Notes under the pieces: model-generated
What the model saw: only the letters and a program-made list of their open reading frames with translations
Told to the model about the DNA's origin: nothing
The model's database searches: none
Made by a program: the position numbers and the translations under genes
Part shown: one piece after another, positions 1 through 7,954 of the stretch
Numbering within the stretch: position 1 is the stretch's first letter
How the letters are laid out: each line of letters starts with the position of its first letter
NCBI GenBank assembly: GCA_963802355.1
Contig: CAWDIV010000014.1
Span: forward strand, 124,001-188,000
DNA: 64,000 bases
From: SG8-41 sp963802355
Lineage (GTDB): Bacteria > Pseudomonadota > Gammaproteobacteria > Burkholderiales > SG8-41
Direction of reading: 5' to 3'

Positions 1-1244
1 ACGAGCGGCAGTCGCCCATCGGGTGAGCGTGGCCCATCGGCCGGCAGTGTCAGGTAGGAATTCAACTGGAGCCCATCGCGCGCCCGAATCGCGACCGGCT
101 GCATCGGCTGCAGACCACCGGCGCGGTCAAGCGCCGCACGTGTCTTGTAGAGCGGCTGCACGCGGCCGCTCGCCCGATCGAGCAGCGCGAACTCACCGCT
201 CGCAGCGTCGCGTTCGTCGTAAACGACGACCTTGCGGCCATCGAGGCTGCGGCCCGAGAACTCGAGATCGCCGCGGGCCCATCTTCCGAATTGGTCGAGC
301 TCCTGCCGCGTCCCGGCGTCGAGTACGTGCCAGCGCGAGCGCTCTTTCACGGCCAACGCAGCGAGCGGGCGTCGAGTGCGGCGGTCGAGCTCGACGCGCA
401 CGATGTCGGCCTCCCGATCCTCAGCGAGAACTTTGGACTGTCGCGAGCCCATGTCGATGGCCACCAGCGCCGCCTTGTCGCGGCCGCGCGTGTCTATGAG
501 ATACAGCGTTCCGCCGTCGCCGCTGAAGTCGATGAAGTTCGTGCCGTCGAGATCGCCGATCGGCACCGTCGCGAACGGCGTCCACATCTCGCCCGCACGC
601 TCGAACACTTCCAGGTTCCCATTCGCGGCATAGCGCCCGCCGAGGCGCAGACGGAACGTGCTGTCGGTGATGAGCCACACGAACTCACGGTTCTCGTACA
701 AGAGCATCGAGGCGCCTGTCGCAACGTTGACGCGAAACAGATCAAAATAGCGACGATCGCGCTCGTTATGACGGATCAGCATTTCGTCCGAAAAGAGGTG
801 ACTCACTTCCTGGATGAAAGATCGCACGCCGCGCTCGGGCGTGAGCGCCTTGACCGAACCGCTTGCGATCTCGACGCTCGACGCGCGCCAGTTCTCGTCG
901 CCGTCGCGCTCCTGGAAAAAGACAATGTGCCGATTGTTGAGCGCCCATTCGTATCGCGTGCCGATGTCGCGGTCCGTAACCCGGGTGACTGGGCGGCCAG
1001 TGCGCGGCTCGGAGACGGGCGCGACGAAGAGATTGCGCACCCCGTTCAGCGGCGCGAGATAGGCGAGGCGTGTCCCGTCCGGGCTTACGCGTACGTGGCT
1101 GTAGTCAGGCTGAACGAAAAGGAGGCGTCGCGGAATGAGCGCGGGCTCGCTCTGCGTGACCGCAGAGACGGCTACACGCGAAAGCGACAATCCCGCACCG
1201 AGCGCCGCGGCGCGACCGAGAAAATAGCGGCGGCTATGTCGCAT
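1..1244 (-). CDS. S9-family peptidase (acylaminoacyl-peptidase type), N-terminal part, Tat-exported
   Basis: The frame is open from an ATG at 1244 to the window edge, so the C-terminal catalytic domain lies outside. The N-terminus MRHSRRYFLGRAAALGAG has a twin-arginine motif (SRRYFL) followed by a hydrophobic stretch, so Tat export to the periplasm is likely. The next ~390 residues hold repeated blades such as VRVSPDGTRLAYLAPL and FIDFSGDGGTLYLID, the pattern of the beta-propeller of prolyl-oligopeptidase-like S9 enzymes. The visible end (PVAIRARDGLQLNSYLTLP) is the usual entry into the alpha/beta-hydrolase domain. An AAAGGG ribosome site lies about 7 bases upstream. The family is clear; substrate and activity cannot be judged without the catalytic part. 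Confidence 0.8.
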   Translation of the reverse strand, partial: MRHSRRYFLGRAAALGAGLSLSRVAVSAVTQSEPALIPRRLLFVQPDYSHVRVSPDGTRLAYLAPLNGVRNLFVAPVSEPRTGRPVTRVTDRDIGTRYEWALNNRHIVFFQERDGDENWRASSVEIASGSVKALTPERGVRSFIQEVSHLFSDEMLIRHNERDRRYFDLFRVNVATGASMLLYENREFVWLITDSTFRLRLGGRYAANGNLEVFERAGEMWTPFATVPIGDLDGTNFIDFSGDGGTLYLIDTRGRDKAALVAIDMGSRQSKVLAEDREADIVRVELDRRTRRPLAALAVKERSRWHVLDAGTRQELDQFGRWARGDLEFSGRSLDGRKVVVYDERDAASGEFALLDRASGRVQPLYKTRAALDRAGGLQPMQPVAIRARDGLQLNSYLTLPADGPRSPDGRLPL

Positions 1245-1352
1245 GATGGCCCTTTAGCAGTTTGAGGCAAACCCGTTCGCACTGAGCGCAGCGCGCTGCG
1301 CGGAGTCGAAAAGGTCGAACCACTCCCACCACCCCGCCGGGCCCCGCGCGAT

Positions 1353-1727
1353 CTACTCGGGAAGCTTCGTCGACTGCCAGGTCACCATCCGCCAAGTGCC
1401 GTTCTGGTTTTCATAGACGTCGGTGAACCGCACGCGGAAGGAATTCGGCTTGCCCTTGGAATTGACGCTGATGGCCGCGACACCGGTCAGGACGACCGCG
1501 TTTCCAAGGTCCTGCGCCTTCACGTCGGACGGTTCCATCGAAGTGTAGACGGTGCTGCCGGATTCCATTCCCTCGATCAGGCTCTGCTTGGTGTCGAGGC
1601 GCCCCGAGGAATGGGTATAGACGAGGCCCTTGCACAACACGTTTTTGAGGGTTGCGACGTCCTTCTGCGCCATCGCAGTCATGCGCTTCTTGTCGAGCTC
1701 GATGATCATCTGTTCATTGCCGGCCAT
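1353..1727 (-). CDS. NTF2/SnoaL-like protein (DUF4440 type)
   Basis: This is a 124-residue protein. The ATG at 1727 was chosen because AAGGAGA stands 6-7 bases upstream; the frame runs open further upstream but that part is low-complexity and unrelated. The sequence fits the cystatin-like alpha+beta fold of nuclear transport factor 2/SnoaL: an N-terminal helix (IIELDKKRMTAMAQKDVATL), then alternating strands ending in VRFTDVYENQNGTWRMVTWQ, the typical last strands of DUF4440. These proteins bind small ligands or act as small isomerases or hydrolases; nothing here fixes the role. It lies about 100 bases downstream of the MFS transporter gene on the same strand and could share its transcript. 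Confidence 0.75.
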   Translation of the reverse strand: MAGNEQMIIELDKKRMTAMAQKDVATLKNVLCKGLVYTHSSGRLDTKQSLIEGMESGSTVYTSMEPSDVKAQDLGNAVVLTGVAAISVNSKGKPNSFRVRFTDVYENQNGTWRMVTWQSTKLPE

Positions 1728-1827
1728 GTCTTTCTCCTTGTCTGGGATAGGAAGTCTAAACGCCTTTTTTACCAACGGGCAATCTGGCCCGCGCCGCGCG
1801 GAGCGGTCATACGCTGCGGACCAGGGT

Positions 1828-3147
1828 TCAGGCCGGGCGGTGTGCGGAGGCCGGCAAAGCAGCTGCGGCAGAAGAGGTCGCGATGGTCTTTCCAAGCGAG
1901 CCCGGCGGGGTTTTTCCATGGCGCGGCAGGGCAAGCGCGAGCGGCAGTCCCACGCACCCGACGACCAGGGACGTCAGCAGCGCCCACGTATAGTCCCCCG
2001 TCACATCGAAGAGCGAGCCGCCCAGCCAGCCGCCCAGGGCCATGCCGAGGCCCCCGCCCACCATCTGAAAGGAAAAGATCGAACCCAGGGGCGCGTTGGC
2101 GCCGAACAACTGCTTGTTGATGATCGGGAAGCCCACCATCTCGCCGCCGTAGGCCAGGCCGAAGACGACGGCGAACAGGTAGAACGTCCAGGCGTCGGTG
2201 GCGAAGAACAGGAGCATGACCGGCAGGCTCTGGCCGAGCAGGGCTATCGAGAGGGAGGCGCGGCCGCCGAACCGGTCGGCGAGCACCGAGAAGGCGAAAC
2301 GGCTGATCACGGAGGCGCCGGCGATCGCGGCAAGCACGCCCGCCGCCTCCACGCCCGGAATCCCCCTGAAGGTCGCCATCGACACGACGTGGACGAGGAT
2401 GACGGCATGCGAGACGCATCCGACATGATGGATGGCGATCAGCAGCCAGACGGTGCGGCTTCTGAGGATGTCGCGCAGCCGCGCCGGCGCAGCCGCGCCG
2501 GATGCGGCGGCATGCGCCTCACTGGGGGCGCCGTCGACGCCGTAGGGATGCAGGCCTCTGGCAGCAGGGCTGCTGTAGATGAACAGGGCAAAGAAGCCGA
2601 GCACGCACCCGAGCACCGTCCCGATGAACGTGAAGCTGTTTTGCCAGCCGTGGTTTTCGAGCAGCCACCGGAACAGGGGCGCGAATATCATCGGCCCCAG
2701 CCCCTGGGCCGCGAAGTAAAGGCCCATCGCGATGCCCAGGCGGCGATAAAACCAGCGGCTCACGATCACCGGCAGCAGCACGCTGAACGCGGCGTGCCCC
2801 ATGGAGCCCACTAACACCCCGTAGATCAGGTAGAAATGCCACAGCTCCTTGATGGTGCCCAGGAGAACCGTGCCCGCTCCGATCATCACGGCCGCCGCCA
2901 GCATGAGCGGGCGCGCCCCGTAACGGTCTCCGAGCCACCCCATGATTACGACCGCGGGCAGCCCGATCAGGAAAGCGAGGGAGTAGGCAAACGAAATATC
3001 GCCGCGCTTCCATCCGAACTGCTCGACCAGCGGATCGATGAAGACGCCGAACGAGGATTGGTCGGCGCGGGCGAAGATGTTGAGGACTACCGCGGCCGAG
3101 AGGACGACCCATGCATAATGAAATGCGAACTTCCGGATGTGAGCCAA
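1828..3147 (-). CDS. MFS transporter
   Basis: A 439-residue inner-membrane protein with about 12 hydrophobic segments and a hydrophilic central loop near residues 205-225. The MFS signature between TM2 and TM3 is present as GWLGDRYGARP, and the related loop in the second half reads LADRFGGRAS. The overall pattern resembles monocarboxylate/oxalate-formate-antiporter-like MFS proteins often found beside organic-acid catabolic genes; substrate specificity is inferred only loosely. The ATG at 3147 begins MAHIRKFAFHYAWVVL, a normal short cytoplasmic lead into TM1. The NTF2-like gene follows downstream. Confidence 0.85.
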   Translation of the reverse strand: MAHIRKFAFHYAWVVLSAAVVLNIFARADQSSFGVFIDPLVEQFGWKRGDISFAYSLAFLIGLPAVVIMGWLGDRYGARPLMLAAAVMIGAGTVLLGTIKELWHFYLIYGVLVGSMGHAAFSVLLPVIVSRWFYRRLGIAMGLYFAAQGLGPMIFAPLFRWLLENHGWQNSFTFIGTVLGCVLGFFALFIYSSPAARGLHPYGVDGAPSEAHAAASGAAAPARLRDILRSRTVWLLIAIHHVGCVSHAVILVHVVSMATFRGIPGVEAAGVLAAIAGASVISRFAFSVLADRFGGRASLSIALLGQSLPVMLLFFATDAWTFYLFAVVFGLAYGGEMVGFPIINKQLFGANAPLGSIFSFQMVGGGLGMALGGWLGGSLFDVTGDYTWALLTSLVVGCVGLPLALALPRHGKTPPGSLGKTIATSSAAAALPASAHRPA

Positions 3148-3239
3148 GGACGGCGCCGCCTTCCTTCTTGTTCTGATTCGAAGTTATACCAGCATCGGGA
3201 CGAAAGGCGTAATATCTGCCTGGCAATCCTCCCACACAC

Positions 3240-3404
3240 ATGCGATACCTGCTGATCGCCCTGCTCCTCGCTTCCATCGCCGGCATGGAGTTTTTCCACG
3301 CGCTCTCGGACGATCAGGCGCCCGATGCCAACGTGTGCCTCGCGCCGGAGGGGAAGGCGCAAGCGGTCCGGGACGTGCTTCTGGTTCATCTGAGAAGCCA
3401 CTGA
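3240..3404 (+). CDS. small secreted or anchored peptide, unknown
   Basis: A 54-residue frame begins MRYLLIALLLASIAGMEFFHA, a plausible signal peptide or single membrane anchor, followed by a short hydrophilic tail with one Cys (residue 32). No convincing ribosome site is visible and I do not recognise the family. It occupies the gap between the divergent MFS gene and the Bug gene. It may be a real short protein or a chance frame. Confidence 0.3.
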   Translation: MRYLLIALLLASIAGMEFFHALSDDQAPDANVCLAPEGKAQAVRDVLLVHLRSH

Positions 3405-3491
3405 ATTCTGGAAGTGAGTGATGAGTGATGGGGTTTCCCGCACCGCAGGGGATCCTTCAGCCTTCCACGTTCATCCTTCATCCTTCACTGG

Positions 3492-4484
3492 CTAGTCCGC
3501 CCGGACGCCCGCTTCCTTCACGATCTTCGCCCATGTCCTGACATCGGTGGCGAGCCGTGCGTCCAGCTCCGCCGGCGAACTGCCGACGAATTCTGCGCCC
3601 AGTTCCGTGAGCCGGGCCTGCACCTCCTGCTGCTTGAAGAGGCGCACCATTTCGGCGTTGAGTTTGTAGATGATGGCACGCGGCGTGCGGGCCGGCGCCA
3701 GCATGCCGTACCACTCCCGCATCTCCAGTCCGGCCGGCAGCTGAACGCCAGCCTCAGAGAGCGTCGGCACGTTCGGCAGGGCCGACGCGCGCTTCTGCGC
3801 GGTCACGGCGAGCGGCTTCAAGCGCTTTGACTGGATGAACGGCATCGCCGAGGGGGCCGAGGCAATGGCGAAGGTCAGCTCGTTGCCGGCCAGCGCGATC
3901 AGCATCGGCCCGGCGCCCTTGAACGGCACGTGGATCATGCTCGTCCCGGTGAGCTTTTTCAGCACTTCACCCGCCAGGTGATGCAGCGAGCCGTTTCCCG
4001 AGGAGCCGTGGGTCACCTGTCCCGGCTTCTCCTTCGCCATCCGGAGTAGATCCTGAAACGTGTTGGCCGGGGAAGACTGGTGGACGATGACCACGTTCGT
4101 GACCCAGGCCAGCAATGAGATCCCCGCGAAATCCTTGACAGCGTCGTACGGCAGCTTTTCGTACGTGCTGACGCTGATCGTGTAGGGCCCGCTCGGCACC
4201 ATCATGAGGGTATAGCCGTCGGGATTGGACCTTGCCGCGATCGTGGCGCCGACGGTGCCGGTCGCGCCGCCGCGGTTGTCGACCACCACCTGCTGGCCCC
4301 ACGATGCACTCAGGTGCCCCGCCAATATCCGCGCAAGGATGTCCGTTGCGCCGCCAGGCGGAAACCCGACCAGGACGCGAATCGGGCGCTGCGGATAGTC
4401 GGCCGCCGATTCCCGCCCCTGCGCGAGCGCGCCGGCGCTCATCGCGGCCACGAGCGCGAGGATTCCGAGCATTGACTTCTTCAT
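3492..4484 (-). CDS. Bug/TctC-family tripartite tricarboxylate transporter receptor
   Basis: A periplasmic solute-binding protein of about 330 residues. The ATG at 4484 gives a clean signal peptide (MKKSMLGILALVAAMSAGALAQG) with GGAGAAAG just upstream; the frame stays open upstream but adds a non-signal extension. Family landmarks are present in order: YPQRPIRVLVGFPPGGATD (first strand and ligand loop), VVDNRGGATG, PDGYTLMM and IHVPFKGAGP. Bug proteins capture carboxylates and related metabolites, and some feed TctAB permeases. No TctA/TctB gene is in the window, so this receptor is an orphan here. Confidence 0.9.
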   Translation of the reverse strand: MKKSMLGILALVAAMSAGALAQGRESAADYPQRPIRVLVGFPPGGATDILARILAGHLSASWGQQVVVDNRGGATGTVGATIAARSNPDGYTLMMVPSGPYTISVSTYEKLPYDAVKDFAGISLLAWVTNVVIVHQSSPANTFQDLLRMAKEKPGQVTHGSSGNGSLHHLAGEVLKKLTGTSMIHVPFKGAGPMLIALAGNELTFAIASAPSAMPFIQSKRLKPLAVTAQKRASALPNVPTLSEAGVQLPAGLEMREWYGMLAPARTPRAIIYKLNAEMVRLFKQQEVQARLTELGAEFVGSSPAELDARLATDVRTWAKIVKEAGVRAD

Positions 4485-4578
4485 CTTCTTTCTCCGGTGC
4501 GGCGTGACAAGTGACAGGTGATAAGTGATAGGTTTCCCGCCCCGCGTAAGCGGCGTCTCGCATGGAGCGGCCAAGCGC

Positions 4579-4672
4579 GACGGAGTCGCACAATCAATCC
4601 TCCCACCACCCCGTCTGCTTCGCATCCACCCCTCCTCCCAAGTGGAAGGAGGGGAAATTTCCCGGGAGAACG
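4579..4672. repeat. intergenic palindromic repeat, copy 1
   Basis: About 90 bases closely resemble 48430-48520. Both contain the phrase CCGTCTGCT(T/C)CGCATCCACC, followed by a hairpin whose arms are CCCCTCC and GGAGGGG or close variants. A shorter relative lies near 38,700-38,745. It sits between the GST gene and the Bug gene, so it is a dispersed extragenic element. Confidence 0.65.
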
Positions 4673-4695
4673 TCCTTGGGGCGATACGTTACTTG

Positions 4696-5430
4696 CTATT
4701 TTTTGGTCGCGCTCGCCAGCCGCGCCGCGTTGTCCTTGGTGTCGTAGAGGCTGATCGGCTTCTTGCCTTCCGCGGCCTTGGTCATGCGCTCGCGGATCTC
4801 GGCAGCCATCTTGTTGTTGCGCTGCACGGCGGGGCGCGCCTCCATCGCCTTGAACCAGCGCATGAAGTTCGGGTACTCCGCCTCGGTGATGCCACGGTCC
4901 TTGTGCCCTTTCGTCCACGGGTAGATCGCCATGTCGGCGACCGTGTATTCGTCGCAGCCGATCCACGTGCTCTCGCGGGCGCGGTTATCGAGCACGCGAT
5001 AGAGGCGGACCGACTCGTTGTTGTAGCGGTCCCTCGGGTACTGGACGTTGTCCGTGGTGTTTTCCTTGGCGTAGTTGTTGAAATGATTGGCCTGGCCGAA
5101 CATCGGCCCCACGTGCGCCATCTGGAAAATCAGCCACTGCATGGTGTCGTAGCGCTTGCGCGCGTCCTTGGGCAGGAACTTGCCGGTCTTCTCGGCGAGG
5201 TACCAGAGTATGGCGCCGGATTCCATCATGGTGTAGCGCCCGCCGCCGGGACCGTCGGTGTCGACGATCGTGGGAATGCGGTTGTTGGGGCTCTTCTTGA
5301 GAAATTCCGGCGTGAACTGCTCGCCGAGACGGATGTTGACGTCGAAGTGCTTCCATTCGATGCCCAACTCCTCCAGCATGATCATGACCTTCTGGCCGTT
5401 GGGGGTGGGGGATGAGTGCAGTTCGATCAT
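4696..5430 (-). CDS. glutathione S-transferase family protein (YfcG/YghU-like)
   Basis: A 244-residue cytoplasmic protein. The N-terminal thioredoxin-like domain (about residues 1-85) has the TPNGQKVMIMLEELG opening typical of Nu-class GSTs such as E. coli YfcG and YghU. The glutathione-binding cis-Pro region is NRIPTIVD, and the gamma-glutamyl contact is MESGAILWYLAEK. The rest is the all-helical C-terminal domain, including DEYTVADMAIYPW. Nu-class enzymes reduce disulfides or peroxides with glutathione rather than conjugating xenobiotics. The first ridA gene is divergent from it, 150 bases away. Confidence 0.9.
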   Translation of the reverse strand: MIELHSSPTPNGQKVMIMLEELGIEWKHFDVNIRLGEQFTPEFLKKSPNNRIPTIVDTDGPGGGRYTMMESGAILWYLAEKTGKFLPKDARKRYDTMQWLIFQMAHVGPMFGQANHFNNYAKENTTDNVQYPRDRYNNESVRLYRVLDNRARESTWIGCDEYTVADMAIYPWTKGHKDRGITEAEYPNFMRWFKAMEARPAVQRNNKMAAEIRERMTKAAEGKKPISLYDTKDNAARLASATKK

Positions 5431-5578
5431 GGCGTGCTTCTCCAGTGTTCGTTCAAGGGTTGAGTTTCACGATAAACAGGAACAGTGTAACGCTTTTGCA
5501 TAGATCGCCAGGTTACGCGGGGCGCCTATTGGTGCGGGTCGGACCAGCACTGTCGACATCGCCGGACTGTGAGATTCG

Positions 5579-5968
5579 ATGCGCGAAGTGATCATCGCAC
5601 CATTGCCCGGACTCGATCTGCGGCGACAGTACGGACATTTCCAGTCGCCTGCCATCCGTGCCGGCGGGCTCATTTTCTGCTCAGGCATGATCCCGGTCGA
5701 CCCGCACACGGGTGAGCGCCTGCATGGCACGCTGACGAGCGAAGCGCACGTCATTTTCGGCAATCTGAAGCTGCTGCTCGAAGCGGCGGGCTCGTCACTC
5801 GATCGGCTGGTGCAGGTGCACGCGCTGATCTACGACAGCATCGAGTACGACGTCTTGAACCGCGTATACCGCCAGTACGTGGCGAACGGCCCGCCCGCCC
5901 GCACCGTGTGGAGCGCGCAGATCGAAGCCGGTTTCAAGATCCAGCTCGACGTGATCGCCGCAGCGTGA
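5579..5968 (+). CDS. RidA/YjgF-family protein, paralog 1
   Basis: A 129-residue single-domain protein. The chorismate-mutase-like Rid fold is recognisable from GGLIFCSGMIPVDPHTGE, the helix FGNLKLLLEAAGSSLDRLVQV and the C-terminal strand ending LDVIAA. The PPARTVWS segment carries the arginine that binds the substrate carboxylate in RidA; the glutamate of the classical IEIEAIA motif is not conserved. True RidA deaminates reactive enamines/imines such as 2-aminoacrylate; this divergent copy may act on other imines or ring-cleavage products. It is followed 24 bases later by paralog 2, so the two are probably co-transcribed. Confidence 0.88.
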   Translation: MREVIIAPLPGLDLRRQYGHFQSPAIRAGGLIFCSGMIPVDPHTGERLHGTLTSEAHVIFGNLKLLLEAAGSSLDRLVQVHALIYDSIEYDVLNRVYRQYVANGPPARTVWSAQIEAGFKIQLDVIAAA

Positions 5969-5992
5969 CGACGCACCCTGAAAGGATGAGCC

Positions 5993-6388
5993 GTGAGCCT
6001 GCCGCGTGAAGTGATCGCGCCGCCGCTACCGGGGCCAGTTGCGAAGCGCGATTGGCAGGCATCCGCGGCAGTGCGGGGCGGCGCGTTTGTGTTCGTGTCC
6101 GGACTGACCGCTGTCGACCCGGCCACGGGCGAAGCGATTCGGGGCACCACGGCCAGCGAGACTCAACGGATTCTGGAGAACCTCAAGCTGATCCTCGAGG
6201 CAGCGGGGTCTTCGCTCGAAAGGGTCGTGAAGGTGAACGTGCTGGTGCACAGCATGCTGGAAGCGCCTAACATGAACGAGATCTACGCGCGCTTCTTCCC
6301 CGAGCCGCCTCCCGCGCGCACCGTATGCGGAGCGCGCCTGCCCGACGGCGCGAAGGTAATGATCGAGTGCACCGCCCTGGCAGCCTGA
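5993..6388 (+). CDS. RidA/YjgF-family protein, paralog 2
   Basis: A 131-residue Rid-fold protein starting at GTG 5993, with AAAGGATGA about 8 bases upstream. Landmarks are GGAFVFVSGLTAVDPATGE, LENLKLILEAAGSSLERVVKV and PPARTVCGARLPDGAKVMIE. Here the end reads MIECTALA, closer to the RidA IEIEAIA strand than in paralog 1. It is clearly a tandem duplicate relative of paralog 1. The stop codon lies inside a 10-bp inverted repeat that could end transcription. Confidence 0.88.
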   Translation: MSLPREVIAPPLPGPVAKRDWQASAAVRGGAFVFVSGLTAVDPATGEAIRGTTASETQRILENLKLILEAAGSSLERVVKVNVLVHSMLEAPNMNEIYARFFPEPPPARTVCGARLPDGAKVMIECTALAA

Positions 6389-6407
6389 AGCTCGGACAGG
6401 CTGCCAG
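6377..6407 (+). terminator. hairpin spanning the ridA-2 stop codon
   Basis: CTGGCAGCCT and AGGCTGCCAG form a perfect 10-bp stem with an 11-base loop. The gene's TGA lies within the structure. There is no T-run, so this could be a terminator-like or mRNA-stabilising hairpin. Confidence 0.45.
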
Positions 6408-6409
6408 AT

Positions 6410-6546
6410 CGCAAAATCGCCCGCAGAGCCCAACAGTATAGGGTGGAATGAGCAGTTTTTCCCTAATAACGAGAGCACCAAGGCCCCGAACTCATGTGCT
6501 TTGAACCCATGCTGTTTTGGCCGTTTTTCCTGCGGGCGATTTTGCG
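6410..6546. repeat. 137-bp segment bounded by perfect 17-bp inverted repeats
   Basis: CGCAAAATCGCCCGCAG at 6410 is exactly repeated in reverse complement as CTGCGGGCGATTTTGCG, ending at 6546. The interior is AT-richer than the flanks and holds no frame of note. It fills the gap between ridA paralogs 2 and 3. It may be a small MITE-like insertion or a regulatory structure; no second copy was seen in the window. Confidence 0.6.
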
Positions 6547-6548
6547 TA

Positions 6549-6582
6549 AGCAGTGTGTCGGAGCAAAGTCCGGCACACTGCT
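6549..6582 (+). promoter_or_regulatory. stem-loop immediately upstream of the third ridA gene
   Basis: AGCAGTGTGTCGGA pairs with TCCGGCACACTGCT (14 bp, one G-T pair in RNA) around a six-base loop. It ends 6 bases before the chosen ATG at 6589, in the place where a ribosome site should be; no Shine-Dalgarno sequence is visible. It might control translation or end the upstream transcript. Confidence 0.4.
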
Positions 6583-6588
6583 CGTCCG

Positions 6589-6999
6589 ATGACGACAGAT
6601 AGATTACCGCGTTCGCGGATTGAACCGGTCAACCCGCTGCTCAACGTATCGCGCAGCGCCAACCTGCCGCACGTGCCCGGCATTCGTATCGGCGACTACC
6701 TTTTCCTTTCCGGAATGGGGCCCATCGATCCGCTCACGGGCGAGCGCAAGCATGGTCCGATCGCCGAACAAGTGCGTACTACTCTCAAAAACATGAAGCA
6801 CATGCTGGAATCCGCGGGCTCGTCGCTGGAGCGCGTGGTCAGGGTCCATGTAGTGCTCGCGGACATCGCAGACATCGCGGAAATGGACCGCGTCTATCGC
6901 GAATTCTTCCCGGTGGATCCGCCAGCGCGTACTGCGTGGTCGATGCAGCTCCGATTCGGCAACGGCTGCGAGATCGAGTGCGTGGCGCTCGTGTCCTGA
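6589..6999 (+). CDS. RidA/YjgF-family protein, paralog 3
   Basis: A 136-residue Rid-fold protein from the ATG at 6589; an upstream in-frame GTG would start inside the stem-loop and add non-conserved residues. Landmarks are GDYLFLSGMGPIDPLTGE, LKNMKHMLESAGSSLERVVRV, PPARTAWSMQL and the terminal strand CEIECVALVS. It is separated from paralogs 1 and 2 by the 137-bp inverted-repeat segment, which suggests that a once continuous ridA array was split. The convergent SDR gene starts 7 bases after its stop. Confidence 0.88.
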   Translation: MTTDRLPRSRIEPVNPLLNVSRSANLPHVPGIRIGDYLFLSGMGPIDPLTGERKHGPIAEQVRTTLKNMKHMLESAGSSLERVVRVHVVLADIADIAEMDRVYREFFPVDPPARTAWSMQLRFGNGCEIECVALVS

Positions 7000-7006
7000 G
7001 TCCACC

Positions 7007-7783
7007 CTATCCGAGCATGCGCGCGCCGGCATCGACGTGGATCGCCGAGCCCGTGATCGCGCCGGCACGCGGCGAGCACAGGAACACGCAAGCCCATGCC
7101 AGTTCATCCACCCGCGGCTGCCGCTTGATAGGGTGGAGCTGGCGTGCCCGCTCGGCGCTGTATTCCGGCGTGACGCCCGGATGGGTCTCCATGTCGCGGA
7201 CCGTATCCATGAACCCCGGGTTAATGTCGTTGACGGTGATCCCGTATTCGCCGAGGCCGGCCGCGAGCGACTTGGTGAGCGTGCGAAGGCCCCCCTTCGC
7301 CGTAGAGTGCGGGGCGCGCGTCCAACCGCCGCTGTAACCGTCAGGCCCGTTGATGTGGATGATGCGTCCCCAGCCCGCCTCCATCATCCCCGGCACGAAC
7401 GCCTTGGCGAGGTACCAGGACGCGGTGAGCTGCTGGTTCAAGAAGAAGTGCCAGTCCTCGTTGGTGGTCTCGAAGAACGTCTTGTGGAGCCGGCGAGCGG
7501 CGTTGCTGACGTAGATGTCGACGCGCCCGAAGGTCTCCTCCGCGCGCCGCCTCATCTCTTCGACCGTGTTGAGCTCGCCCGCGGCACCCATGACCACGAG
7601 CGTTTTAGCACCGAGCGCCTTTGCTTCCTTTTCGACGGACGCCGCTTCCTCGCGGTTCGAGCGGCTGTTGATGATCACGTTCGCACCCCGCCCGGCGAAC
7701 TCGAGAATGATCGCGCGCCCGATATTGCGGCCCGATCCCGTCACCAGGATGGTCTTGCCAGTAAAGTCCAGTTCCTTATCCAC
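7007..7783 (-). CDS. SDR-family oxidoreductase lacking the classical Tyr
   Basis: 258 residues with a Rossmann fold and the cofactor loop TGSGRNIG (residues 15-22). At the active site the usual YxxxK is replaced by His159-S-T-A-Lys163 (APHSTAKGG), and the catalytic Ser region reads HINGPDG rather than NISS. Lys is kept. The NNAG motif appears as SNAA. The tail SAIHVDAGARMLG is normal for SDRs. It probably binds NAD(P), but its chemistry may differ from ordinary ketoreductases. It converges on ridA paralog 3. Confidence 0.88.
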   Translation of the reverse strand: MDKELDFTGKTILVTGSGRNIGRAIILEFAGRGANVIINSRSNREEAASVEKEAKALGAKTLVVMGAAGELNTVEEMRRRAEETFGRVDIYVSNAARRLHKTFFETTNEDWHFFLNQQLTASWYLAKAFVPGMMEAGWGRIIHINGPDGYSGGWTRAPHSTAKGGLRTLTKSLAAGLGEYGITVNDINPGFMDTVRDMETHPGVTPEYSAERARQLHPIKRQPRVDELAWACVFLCSPRAGAITGSAIHVDAGARMLG

Positions 7784-7831
7784 CCGATCCTCCCATGCAA
7801 CAGTGATTTGGTCTGTGTTTCTCCTTAAGAT

Positions 7832-7915
7832 CAGACAGGATCAACAGGATGAACGGGATGCTCAGAATCGTCGGCGTCGCTGGTTGTAAAGCCATCCTGT
7901 AAATCCTGTTCATCG
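7832..7915. repeat. CAGGAT palindromic repeat, copy R1
   Basis: GACAGGATCAACAGGATGAA opens and ATCCTGTAAATCCTGTTCAT closes an ~80-base palindromic unit built from CAGGAT hexamers spaced by three bases. Related copies are at 9818, 13079, 37580 and 38797. It lies between the SDR and TAXI genes. Confidence 0.75.
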
Positions 7916-7954
7916 AAGTCGAGTCTGACCCTCAGGACGCCACGGCAGCGCATG

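Noticed and set aside
291..1265. A 324-codon plus-strand frame at the start of the window.
   Set aside because: The minus strand encodes a recognisable S9 peptidase with a Tat signal and ribosome site that runs off the window edge.
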